From: Gautieria morchelliformis
Taxonomy: Eukaryota > Basidiomycota > Agaricomycetes > Gomphales > Gomphaceae
Assembly (NCBI GenBank): GCA_015179125.1
Contig: WHVA01000161.1
Coordinates: forward strand, 1 to 64,000
DNA length: 64,000 bases
Direction of reading: 5' to 3'
Shown here: in pieces, positions 33,777 to 43,612 of the stretch
How the letters are laid out: each line of letters starts with the position of its first letter
How positions within the stretch are numbered: the first letter of the stretch is position 1
Notes under the pieces: generated by a model
Database searches by the model: none
Told to the model about the DNA's origin: nothing
The model's input: only the letters and a program-made list of their open reading frames with translations
Made by a program: the position numbers and the translations under genes

Positions 33777-34262
33777 CTGAGCGGTATGCTCTAAAGTAAA
33801 CGCGTAAGGTACAGGACGGGTAGCTTCAACTCATTATGGTCATGACTAAGTGATGGTGAGCTCACCCTAACCCCAACAAGGTACACCCTATATATCTTAC
33901 TGTGACTCAATGGTACCGACTGGATGAAGGCTCAGATCTCAGAAGCCACCGTGATGTGTTACAAGTGCCCAAAATGGCTCGGCTCAAGGGGCGTGATTGA
34001 GCCATTGGTCGTGCGGCTACAGTATAAGGTTATCTTACATAATGCGACAGTACCTACACATAGTCTGCACTGTGCCAAGCACGAAATATTCCAGTGCCCA
34101 ATACACAAAGTTACAGTAAGTATCATACTGCTGTTGTGACGTAGCCATGCCTTCATTATACGCCTAGTTCTGAACTCTCGTGTATATGCGATATTCGAAA
34201 CTAATGTATGATCAATGGTCACACATCTATCCTCTGATCCGCCGATGCTTTTGTAAAGATGC
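33777..34262. other. No recognised gene
   Basis: About 485 bp between the hAT element and the stop of the reverse-strand P450 fragment. No coding or repeat signal I can support. Confidence 0.35.
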
Positions 34263-35066
34263 TTAGAGACGTTCTGATTCATAGGAGATGAAAGTTGGCT
34301 TGGCGCAAGAAAATTCACTTTCTATAAGTTCCACATGTTTTGCACTCCTGACTTCAATGCAGCATTGAAAAGGACTGGGACCAAGGAGGAGACCCTAATG
34401 AGAAACCAAGCATATCAGACATCAAAGCACAGGTCCGGAATAACCAAGTATAAATACGTTGAGATAATCATGGATATCAACCTTAATGGGAGCGTTAGTC
34501 GATTTATCAACAGCTTCAGCGAAATTGAATCCCCATAGTAATTTCATCGTGATGATAAACTGAAAGAGCTCTTATAAATGGAATAGACCTGTAGGTGCTA
34601 ACTATGCTCACGATAGCATTTTGAGCCAGATGTATGCCCGGGCAGATTCGCTTGCAGCACTCCATGAGAATTTATAGAAAGCCATAAGAAACTAGTTCTT
34701 ATCCTTCCTGCCCCGAAAGCATAGTCATGCTGACGTCCCATTGTGTCAACATGCGCTTTCGTTCCAAACTCTGAATTTAGGAAGCGGTCCGGATTGAATG
34801 CTTCTGGCTTGTCAAAAGCTTCTTCATCATAAAACATTCCCCCTGCATAATTCCACAGGTTATGTTAGATATAACTGCCTACGAAGCCTAGGAGACATAC
34901 ATGTGTTCATGATTATTGAAGCACCCTTAGGAAGAATATACCTGTCAATCTGTCACACAACCTTAATTCAGCCACAAAAATGCCAACTCGAGAAATAATC
35001 ACGGATTCTTTGGATGATAACGCATGAGGAAGTCCCAAAGGGGCTACAGGTCTGAACCTATGTGTC
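34263..35066 (-). pseudogene. Cytochrome P450, C-terminal third only
   Basis: Reverse strand, several short exons. RFRPVAPLGLPHA (end of K-helix region), KGASIIMNT, FYDEEAFDKPEAFNPDRFL, then HDYAFGAGR, intron, RICPGIHLAQNAI with the heme-ligand Cys, and IEVRSAKHVELIES to a stop at 34263. The heme loop FGAGRRICPG is complete across the intron. The N-terminal two thirds are missing beyond 35066. It differs from the P450 at 23118 in motif wording, so it comes from a different subfamily rather than a duplicated piece. Confidence 0.85.
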
Positions 35067-35734
35067 TATTTTTATGACAATAAGATGAATGGAGGTTGAG
35101 CCTATAATTTTCACTATCCTCATTTTGCACTATTCATGCATCTCTCAGAATGCCACGGTTGACATTCAGGATTCAGCCACCGCCCCCTACCAGAGGGTTA
35201 GGCTTCTGGGAGCCCCATTCACGACACCATGTGTTGTTCTTCTATGGTGAATTGGTGATGTGCTGCCATATTCGTTGTTGACTTGTTGGCTGGTCATATG
35301 AGCTTCAAGTATTGCGATACCCTTATTTATTCGGGTATATAGGGTATGTACATCTGGAATCATCAAATTGTTGATAAGTATACTTACCAGTTCGTTATGT
35401 AATTACATAAAACCAACCCCGCGGCGGATTTCCCCATCTTTTTTGTTCGACGCGAGCACAGTTTTGTGCTCAAGTTCCGTACCGTAAACTGAGTAGGCAG
35501 GTACGCAACATTTATACAGCCGTCAATGGAAACATCGCGTATTTTGTGCCAGATAATTGTTACATGTTGAATCTACTTTCTTGCATCATCCTGCTCGCCC
35601 GCCTTGCTTGGTGCTGCCGTCTGCCAGTGGCACCGGGTCGCCTCTCCAAAGCTATATATACGACGACGTCATTTCAGCGCAGAGAAGACAAAACACGTCT
35701 GTACGCAGTTGGTTGTTATAATTACAGCCATGTG
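35067..35734. other. No recognised gene
   Basis: About 670 bp. I see no coding similarity. It leads into the tandem repeat that follows. Confidence 0.35.
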
Positions 35735-36140
35735 CGTATTAATTTTGGCAAGGAAAGAAAGAACCTAGTTCAGGTTGCATGGTGTGCCTGCATGCATCAT
35801 TCATGTTGGTAAGGAGTGAAACAACCTGGTTTGGGTTCCAACACAAGCCTGCATCCCTCGTTTGTGTTCTGACATGTGTCTGCATGGTGTATTCAATTTG
35901 TAAGGAATGAAAGAACCTGGTTTGGGTTCGAAACCAGGCTGCATGCAAGTACTCAGTTCATAAGGACCGATTGCTGTCTCCAACACATGTTAGCATGTGT
36001 GTACTCAATTTGAAAGGGTTGGGTTTCGACACGCATGTATGCATTTGGGTAAGTGCATGCACTCTGGGTTCATTCTAGTATGTATGTATTCATGTCGGTA
36101 AGGAATTTCAGAATGCGGTTTATGTCACGGTTCCTGTTCC
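35735..36140 (+). repeat. Degenerate tandem repeat
   Basis: The phrase GGTAAGGA(G/A)TGAAA followed by CAACCTGGTTTGGGTTC and GCATGTGT-type words recurs about six times at variable spacing of roughly 60-75 bp. Units decay towards the right end. No coding signal. Confidence 0.7.
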
Positions 36141-36159
36141 AACACATCACTGTGTCACT

Positions 36160-36930
36160 GGAGGCATGGCAAAATTTCTCAAGTCAGGAAACCCCTTGAA
36201 AATTCTATGGAAATTCCACGTTTCTTGAGAGTTTCCTAGGATGGGAAATTTAGAGGAAATTTAATGTTTTACAAGGGTTTCCAAAGTTCAGGAAATTGTA
36301 TAAAAATTGTAAAAATATGGTCCAGGAAATCATGAGGAAACTGGGTCCAGAAACTGACAGTTTAACCATGATTTCCTGTCTAAAGAAATCATGAGTAAAT
36401 TCTAAATTTCCTCAGAGTTTTTTGGTACAGGAAAATATTAGGAAATTCTGCAAATCTTGGAGGAAATCTTGTGAAAATTTTAAATTTCTCTATGATTTCC
36501 GGACTCTGGAAATTATAGTAAATATTCAGTTTCTAGGAGGAGGAAATTCACAATATCTCAAAGATTTCCAGAGGATTTCCTGGGTTGGGGAATTGTCTAG
36601 AAATTGGAATAGTGTGTTGACCATACGCTGGATGGTGTGCTGGTACCGGTGCTGCCAGCGCACGTGGTCGCTGGTACCCGGCGCTTATGGCGGTCGGTTT
36701 GCACAAATATTATCCCACGCCCACGTCAAAGTGAAAAACTCCCATTTGTGTGGCATTGCATTTTGCGCGCATGCGCAATTCACCGCAAAGTGTTGCTGGT
36801 GCTTTCTGGCACAGTCACGTGACCTGGCCTCATCTTAAGTCATGGTTTGCTAGCCTTTGAAGGGATGGAATTTTTTTTTTTTTGGCTAGTATGATGGATG
36901 GGTTCTGATCATCATTATTTATACCATATA
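36160..36930 (+). mobile_element. Foldback element, partial second copy
   Basis: 36160-36632 is the AT-rich ATTTCC block, reverse complement of 10645-11115. 36633-36690 holds minisatellite-type units. 36690-36930 matches the foldback arms at 8500-8770 and 9140-9340 up to TCTGATCATCATTATTT, where it stops. Only one arm is present, with the complete outer block. The 44-bp insertion of the left arm of copy 1 is absent. Confidence 0.88.
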
Positions 36931-37243
36931 CATAATTCTATATTGCAGGCACGCGCGTCATCACCCTCGACGCGTTGTTGACACGTCACTGAATCTTGCA
37001 CAAAAAGTCTGACGTGCCGACTGCCACGACCGTATGTTCACGTGCATCCCTGCACCCTGCCACTGCACAGAGTGCAGTGACTGCAGGGGCCATTTGCTTC
37101 AGATCCCTCGCACCCGTGAGCATCACCTCGAGGCACTGAGGTAAACCAGGCACTCGAGCGCAAACCCCATGGCTCGCCAAGCATAAGAGACAAGGAGCTA
37201 GAACCTGAGATGAGCTCATCTTGGTATGGTCTTGATATAGCCT
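36931..37243. other. No recognised gene
   Basis: About 310 bp. The reverse-strand frame here continues from the oxoamine-synthase-like motif but shows no further match. Confidence 0.3.
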
Positions 37244-37375
37244 CACAGTCTCGCTGTAACCTGCATCTCTAACCCGAGCATCAACACAATCCCTCGACCA
37301 TTCTCACCATATAATCCAGTGGCATGAGCTTCATCAATGACAAGATGGTGGTTTCAGTAGGGTAATGCTCGATCA
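37244..37375 (-). pseudogene. PLP-dependent oxoamine synthase fragment
   Basis: Reverse strand reads HLVIDEAHATGLYGENGRG and then MLGLE. DEAHxTGxYGxxGxG is the cofactor-site motif (Asp and His contacting PLP) of 8-amino-7-oxononanoate synthase and related alpha-oxoamine synthases. Only about 35 residues match. An LTR-like sequence follows on its upstream side, and a possible upstream piece lies at 37914-38059. Confidence 0.5.
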
Positions 37376-37913
37376 TGTAAGGACCCGGCCTTTGGCTGGT
37401 TACTTACCGGTACAACCTTTTTCCGAGTCCAAGCCTTGTGATACTCATTCCTGAGTACTGTGATTCTAAGCCCCAGCCCGAGCTCATATCCGAGCTTGAT
37501 CCCATGCACGAGTCCCCTTAGTTACTTATCCCATTCCATCATGCATCATTAGTATATTGACCTCACCCTGATTCCCCTGTATATGCTCAGCCCTGATCCC
37601 TACCCTCACCCATATATAAACCCCTTGTATGCATTCCTACTCTTCAGTCTGAAAATCAACTATCATACTCTTTGATCCTTAGCTAGTTTCTAAGTCTTCG
37701 CCTCTTAAGCCAAACCTTGCCTCTTACTCGTTTACCTCCGAAGTTGGGACTCATACATAGGGCTGGCGCAGCACATAAGCTGAAGCCAAGTCCCACTCCG
37801 ACCTCCCCATCTGAACCTTGTTCCGTAACCTCGGACCTTACCTTGGGTTTTGCCCCGAGCTCGGTCAGCCTTACGAAGGATTGTATTGTAACAGTATTTT
37901 CAGACTGCTTACA
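37376..37913 (+). mobile_element. Putative solo LTR, 538 bp
   Basis: The sequence begins TGTAAGGACC, ends CTGCTTACA and has a TATA-like box (CATATATAAACC) at about 37607, as an LTR would. It separates two stretches that may both derive from one oxoamine synthase gene. No matching target duplication is seen (GATCA versus CCCTA), so the borders are uncertain. Confidence 0.45.
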
Positions 37914-38059
37914 CCCTACGTATCCCTTTTCTTCACTATGTCCATGATGACCTGTTCCTGCACCCTATGGGGTATCTCACAACAACGACGTTTCTCCGAG
38001 GCCCCCAACAATTCACCACTGTCCCTGGGCATACCCCTCGCAGACCCCGCCGAGCCTAG
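37914..38059 (-). pseudogene. Possible upstream piece of the oxoamine synthase gene
   Basis: A reverse-strand frame starting GSAGSARGMPRDSG could correspond to the Gly/Ser-rich motif that precedes the DEAH motif in oxoamine synthases. The match is weak. It ends at the LINE A-tail on one side and the LTR-like sequence on the other. Confidence 0.2.
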
Positions 38060-41000
38060 TTTTTTTTTTTTTTTTTTTTTTTTTGATATCCGTTTTTGTC
38101 TTTTGGGGCCGTGCCCTATGTAAGACGATGCAACGATGCATACATGTATTCTACCTGCTTGATTGCTCGATCTCGCTGTTCTAATCTGTCTCTGCATGAG
38201 CTCGATGGGCGATGCCCCGAGCGTGTCCGTGCCTTTGTGAAAGCGAGGTGGTTAGCTCTGTGTGGCTTGCACAGGCTGATCTATCTTTGTCTCTTATCTC
38301 CGGCAGCGCCACATCTCCAAATGTTTGTCAAAACCTCCCTGTGTCATTTATGTATTGGAAGAGCATTTCCATGGCCTTCGGTCTGGTCAGTAGCGTTCCC
38401 ATCGATCTAGCTCCGTGCCTCAGCTTCTTCTCCATCTGTCCCCTTTGCTCTCGGTATGCTGGGCACTGTAGTAGGTAGTAGGTAGTGGTGCACGGTTTTG
38501 TCACTGCTGAGGCAAGCTGCGCAAGTGGGTGAGTCGGCCTTCCCTATCCTGAACAAGTGCTTCGCGAGTGGTGCGTGGCCCATTCTCAACTGGACTAGTA
38601 GTGAGCTGTGTCGTCTTGTCATACCCCTGGTGAGTTTCATGTATGCTGGAGATGGCATTGTTGGGTCGATCTTGTGCGCGTGCTTGGCCCTCGGTGATCT
38701 CGCGAACATCTCCCTGGCTTGCACCTTCAGCGCTTTGTGGTGTCGCAGTAGTTCGGCTGTCTTGCTGGTGGGCATTCTCCCCTGGCATATCGGCAAGTCA
38801 TTCGCACTTCTGGTGGAGTCGCCTTTCGCTGCCCTCTTAGCTTCCCTGTCCGCCCGCTCGTTTCCTTCTATCCCCTTGTGCCCAGGTATCCATCTCACTG
38901 TCACCCTCGCTTTTCCTCCCTTTTCCTCCCTTATTGCTTCCATCTGGTCGTGTATGGCTTCAACCAGATACTGTCCCGATATTGCTCGCTCCTCTCTGGT
39001 CGTCTGTATCGCTGACTGGTTGTCCAATCCCAGCATGTGCGCCCCACATCCCTCATCCCTTATCATCCTAGCCCCCATCGCCGCTCCAAGGAGTTCCACT
39101 TCGAAGACGGTATGTTCGTCCGCCGATCCCATGTATTTCCTGGCGACCCGCTTCACCGCTCCTCTACGGCACAGCACCGCTGCAGCCCCCACCCCACCCT
39201 CGATCATTGATCCGTCCGTGTATACCTTCACTTCTGCATTATCTCCTGCTCCCATTTCCGCTGCTTCCTCCTTGTTTTCGGGTATATTCACGTTGAAGGC
39301 GGGCTTCCATTTGGGCCCCCATCTTACCACTTCTATTGTCTCCATTTGTTGCGGCTGTAGGTTGAACGCATGTAGGATTTCGTGGAGCGATGACCTGTGT
39401 TTCTTGACGTATCTGCGCGCTGCTTTTCTCACGTGTTTGGACAGGGGGTGCTGTTTGGGCAAACACATTAGTCGGACTGCAGCTCGATGAACAACCTGGG
39501 ATACTAGTAGCGAGAATGGTAATAGATTTGCGTGTGCGTCAGCCGTGTCGCTCGCTGTCGTTCGCATCACTCCTGTGATTGCGAGGGCGGCTTGCCTCTG
39601 TACTCTTGCCAGTTTGGTGATGTGCCCCTTTGTGCCTTTGGATCATTTAGATTCTGGGATTAGATAGGTGTCAGCCACATATAGCACTTTCGGCACTGTT
39701 ACCGCTATATAGAATTGTCTCATATGCTTAGCTGATATCCGCTTCGCGGTTTTCGCAATTCTATGGTATTGATCCATAAGCTTGGTACCCTTCTTCAGCG
39801 CATAGTTAACCTGTTGTTTGAATCTCAACTCTTGATCCATTATTATCCCTAGGTACTTGTGTGCTTCGGCCGGTACGATCTTCTGGGTGCTGATCATGAT
39901 AGATGGTCTGGTGATCGGCCTTGCCTTGCTTGTCCCCGTCGTGTCTTTCTCACGTTTCCTGGAAAAACCGATCAGCCTGAACTTATCCAATGCAAACTGA
40001 CATTCGTGCTCAGTGGCCCAGTCTAAAGCTCCATTCCGCCTATGGACGATGTCTTTCAGCTTCCCAAATGCCTCTTCCATGTCCGCGCCTTCTGCCAGGA
40101 TCGTGGTGTCATCAACGAACGCAATGGCATCTTCGCCATTTCCCTTTCTCACAACCTTGAGCAGGTCTGAGTTGTAGAACTGGTATGCTATCGAGGAGAG
40201 CGGGCAGCCCTGGTCCATACCTCTTGGGATAGGTGTGGGTGGTGCGCAATGGTCGTCGAATTTCATCGTCGCTACTCGTCCCTCGACCTTGTTGCGGATC
40301 CATTCCGTATATTCTTGCGGTACTCCCCTGCATCGCATGTCGTGTATTAGTCTAGGTAATATTATGCTAGGAAATGCCCCCTTGATGTCTAAAAACAGCG
40401 CCCCCAACATGTTCCCTCTTCGCCACGTGTCCTTCGCCTTTGTGATGGTGTAGTGGATGGCGTCGGTTGTCGTCCGTCCTTGCCTGCATCCGTAATGGTT
40501 GTCTGGGAGCAGCCTGTGCTTTTCCGCCATCTTTCTCAGGTCCTCTGCCACGCAAGACGATAGGATCTTTCCTAGCGTGTCTAGCAGCGCTGTCGGCCGG
40601 TAGGCGCCTGGGGCCATGTAGTCTTTCTTCCCCGGTTTCCGTAGCACTAGTACCTCCGAGTCCCGCCACAGTTCGGGGTATGTCCGCAGCGTGAATGTTG
40701 CTCTGAAAAGTTGCCTGATGTACGGTAGCAGTTGTTGAGCACACTGCTTTAGAACTACGTTGGGGATCCCGTTGGTGCCCGGGGCCTTGAACGGGTTGGT
40801 GTGCCTGATCGCCCTCATGATCTGTTCGTCCGTTGTCTCTTCATATGTAAAGGCTGGGGGTGGGTATTCGAAGTCGCTGGGGATATTGGTGCTGTCGGTC
40901 TGCGGGGGCGGGAAGAAGGTCTTCAAGAGCATTTCTGATTTCTCGTCATTGGTTGTCGCAGTCCATGCCGATCCATCCTCGTGTTTTGCCTTGAGTGTGG

Positions 41001-41100
41001 GTACCCTCATTTTGCCCCCGTCGGTGGAGTCCCCAGTGACGAAGCGGCTGGCGCTGAGCTTGAAGGTGGAGATGTCGCTGACATGGGCCTGCCCCAAGAG
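38060..41100 (-). mobile_element. Non-LTR retrotransposon (LINE), 5' truncated
   Basis: Reverse-strand RT-RNase H ORF followed by a 3' untranslated region and a 25-base A-tail (T run at 38060-38084). No endonuclease domain is present upstream, so it is 5' truncated, the usual outcome of target-primed reverse transcription. The tail joins sequence that may be part of a broken oxoamine synthase gene. Confidence 0.9.
38328..41097 (-). pseudogene. LINE reverse transcriptase-RNase H polyprotein
   Basis: RT: FKAPGTNGIPN, YRPTALLDTLGKIL, GALFLDIKGAFPS, GMDQGCPLSS, AFVDDTTIL (catalytic FVDD), then HKYLGIIMD. After an in-frame TGA (39643-39645) the same frame runs on through TKLARVQRQAALAITG to RNase H: VYTDGSMIEGGVG, EVELLGA, LDNQSAIQ, WIPGHKGIEGNERADREAK. 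It ends with a zinc-knuckle-like CAAC...HH. A tandem 7-bp duplication (CTACTAC, about 38468-38489) shifts the frame there; the other frame supplies QCPAYREQRG to a stop at 38328. With one stop and one small duplication it is a fairly young copy. Confidence 0.92.
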
Positions 41101-41604
41101 CTTGAGATTTGGGGAGCAACTTCTCCCACTTTCAGAGCTGACACATTGTTCCTCTTGTCACAAATTCAGCCAATATAGACATGTGTGTAGTATGCTGAAA
41201 ATTATACTTTACCTGTGCAGCATGCAGACATAATAAGTCAACAACAAGCATGATGTGTAGAAAATTCTATACCAAAGCAGACAACTTTCCTGAATGATTC
41301 TAAGAGATATTGAGTAGATAGGGGATCCACCTTCATCAATATATTGTTTAAAGTATATAGCCCAGGCTGCCGGTGGCTGCCCGGGAAGAGCCGATGCACG
41401 TATATGGTGCAGAATGGCATTTCCATTGGGCTTATTTGAGAGCTCCCTTCATACATAGAATCACATTTATCTGTGTGTATATATATCATACAAAATATTG
41501 GACCTTAACTCATCCTGGTTCACGAGTTTGAGCTCAAACAAAATTTCGATGAATTTTTAGCGCTAGTTTCAAAGTCCGCCTTCGGGACCCGAAACAGCTG
41601 TAAT
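41101..41604. other. No recognised gene; breakpoint region
   Basis: About 500 bp between the LINE 5' end and the L1 LTR tail. AT-rich, with no coding signal. It does not match the L1 LTR body. Confidence 0.4.
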
Positions 41605-41625
41605 GCCTAAAAACCAATCTTGACA
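41605..41625 (+). mobile_element. Terminal 21 bp of an L1 LTR
   Basis: GCCTAAAAACCAATCTTGACA is identical to the last bases of the L1 LTR at 1312. It abuts the G1 reverse transcriptase exactly at its 3' border, as a true insertion end would. The rest of this LTR has been replaced by unrelated sequence. Confidence 0.7.
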
Positions 41626-43365
41626 GTATGCTTTGGACATATCGAGTTTTGTGCAATACCAACAGCAAGCCATGTCGCTGCAGATGATATCCTGATCTGG
41701 GAAGGGCGTAACCTCCTTCACCGTGTTCTCATTCTGCTGGTGCAGATCGAAAACAGTTCATAGTGTACCATTCTTCTTCGGCATGCACAGCATGGGTATG
41801 GCCTGCTGTGCAGCTGCCAGGATCCACCACTTTGCAGTGGTGTAGCATTCTATCTTCACAGACAGTTCCTCTCGGAAATGTTCGGGGCACTTCGGTAGTC
41901 GATACCGCATGTGTTTGTTGGGATCGATGAGATTGATCTCATGGTTGATCTCCCACAGCGGCGGGAGTTCTAAGGAGGATGTTCACATTGACAACAATGT
42001 ACATTCTTCTAGGATATATTAGATATCTTTTAAAATATCAGCCCTAACTGAATTCATAGTCCATGTTTGAAGTATATATGAAACATGTTAGATGTACAAT
42101 CACAGAATATAGAAGCAAGTATGGACAATACCTGTACTATATTATTATATATGGGTGAGAGATCTGATTAGAAGGTATGTTTAAAATAATATGCATGTAT
42201 AGTACAAAGATATGCAACTATTGATGTTTAGACAATGGGGTATACACCCTTTCCTGGGGGAGCAACAGACTGTGAGAAAGAACTTTAGGGCTAGGATTAA
42301 GCATGTCTTACAGATGCTGGCAACTGCCTCAATTGTGATATATTTTATGAGATATAGATGAGCTAAGCTATATATACAAGTAATGACATTTATAAACATC
42401 CTCCTAATGGGATTCCACTGACTAGGTCAATGATTCTCTCCATCCATTCCTCGTGGAGGCGAGGGATGTCGTCATCCATAAGGATGACGGTGATGGTTGG
42501 CTTAGAAGCCATTAGGCGCTGTGTGCGTCTATTAGGTGAGTCGTTATGTGACTCGAACGATACCTTGCCCATGGGGATTATTTCGTTCCCCTTATGGATC
42601 GTCCCTGGGCTTGAGAAGTCCAGGGTGATGCCAAATCTCCTTAGGAACAGTGTTCCTAAGGTCGTGTCGTAATATTCGACGTTCGCTATGTCAAAATATT
42701 CATTGTATATTTCATGACCAAATTTAATGGTCGTGTTCATTCCATAATTGATGGTGGAACAGCTGCCTATGCAGGCCAGCTGCAGCGCGATTGGCTGCTC
42801 CAGGGTGAATGTTTTCATCCCTGTGGCTCGCATGAATTCAGGGGATAGTAGTACCCCTTTGCTCCTGCTATCCAGCAGGCAGTGGGATTTTACCCCGTTT
42901 ATTTCCCAGTACCCCAAGAGGGTACGGTTTTCACTGCATGGGCCCGTCGGCTGGGTCCTGTGTTTGCTTCGGTGGTGATACACCGGCTCAGCCGCCTTGT
43001 CTGGCATAACCGACGTGCACGCCGCCATGACTTTCGTGGCGGCGTCAGCTTCCAGTGTGATCCTGATTGCGCTGGATCTGTAGGCAGTGTCTTCTGCCTC
43101 TTCATCCCATTCATAGTACTGGGACAGCTCAGGATCCCACTCTTCAGCGGGTGCGTCTCTGTTGTCTGGAGATTCGTTGGGTTGGGAATCACCCTCCTCC
43201 TCTTCATCGATCTGTTGAAGAGAATTCTATCCAATATCCGCCTCCGGATCCTCATTCTCGTCATCGTGCCTCACAGCTGCTGTCCGTATACCGGACCTGA
43301 GCCGGGGGCACTCTGCTTTTTTGTGGCCCGGTTGGCTGCATTCAAAGCATGTGGTGCTGCTTTAG
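41626..43365 (-). pseudogene. pol: G1 zinc knuckle, protease and start of RT
   Basis: Reading right to left: a CCHC knuckle CFECSQPGHKKAEC (about 43300-43345), then the aspartic protease frame 42390-43028 (LLDSRSKGVLLSPEFM; the DSG of the active site reads DSR here), GTLFLRRFGITLDFSSPG and MASKPTITVILMDDD. After the MITE comes the RT start INLIDPNKHMRYRLPKCPEH, MLCMPKKNGTL, a stop in place of Arg, TVFDLHQQNENTVKEV and TKLDMSKA, where the L1 LTR end cuts it. In a live element the protease matures the polyprotein. Confidence 0.85.
41974..42404. mobile_element. PIF/Harbinger-like MITE, 431 bp, TAA target duplication
   Basis: Inverted ends GGAGGATGTT and AACATCCTCC are flanked by TAA on both sides (41971-41973 and 42405-42407). 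A 3-bp TWA duplication is the signature of PIF/Harbinger elements. Removing it rejoins the G1 linker in register with the G2 copy near 50205. No coding capacity. Confidence 0.8.
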
Positions 43366-43579
43366 TGTAAAGATGTCGATCTTAGGACCTTGTATCACAA
43401 GGGCACTGCAGAACTTGACCAATGAGTGGTATTCTGAATGCTACGTAGTGACAGGTAAGAGTAAGATGCGATGGGAACCGCTGGCCGGTTCCCACACATA
43501 AACTATACAGTGGGTCCCTAAGGGGCCCACTGGGATTATGTAATAACTATTGTACATGTAGATACATAGGTTATTTACA
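43366..43579 (-). repeat. G2 3' LTR, 214 bp
   Basis: On the plus strand it starts TGTAAAGATG and ends GTTATTTACA. It differs from the partner LTR at 4 of 214 positions. Confidence 0.95.
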
Positions 43580-43612
43580 CCCTCCCCCTCTATAGACAAC
43601 TATAGGGGTCAA

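Noticed and set aside
38498..39490. 330-residue plus-strand ORF
   Set aside because: It is the antisense shadow of the LINE RNase H frame, which carries clear catalytic motifs on the minus strand.
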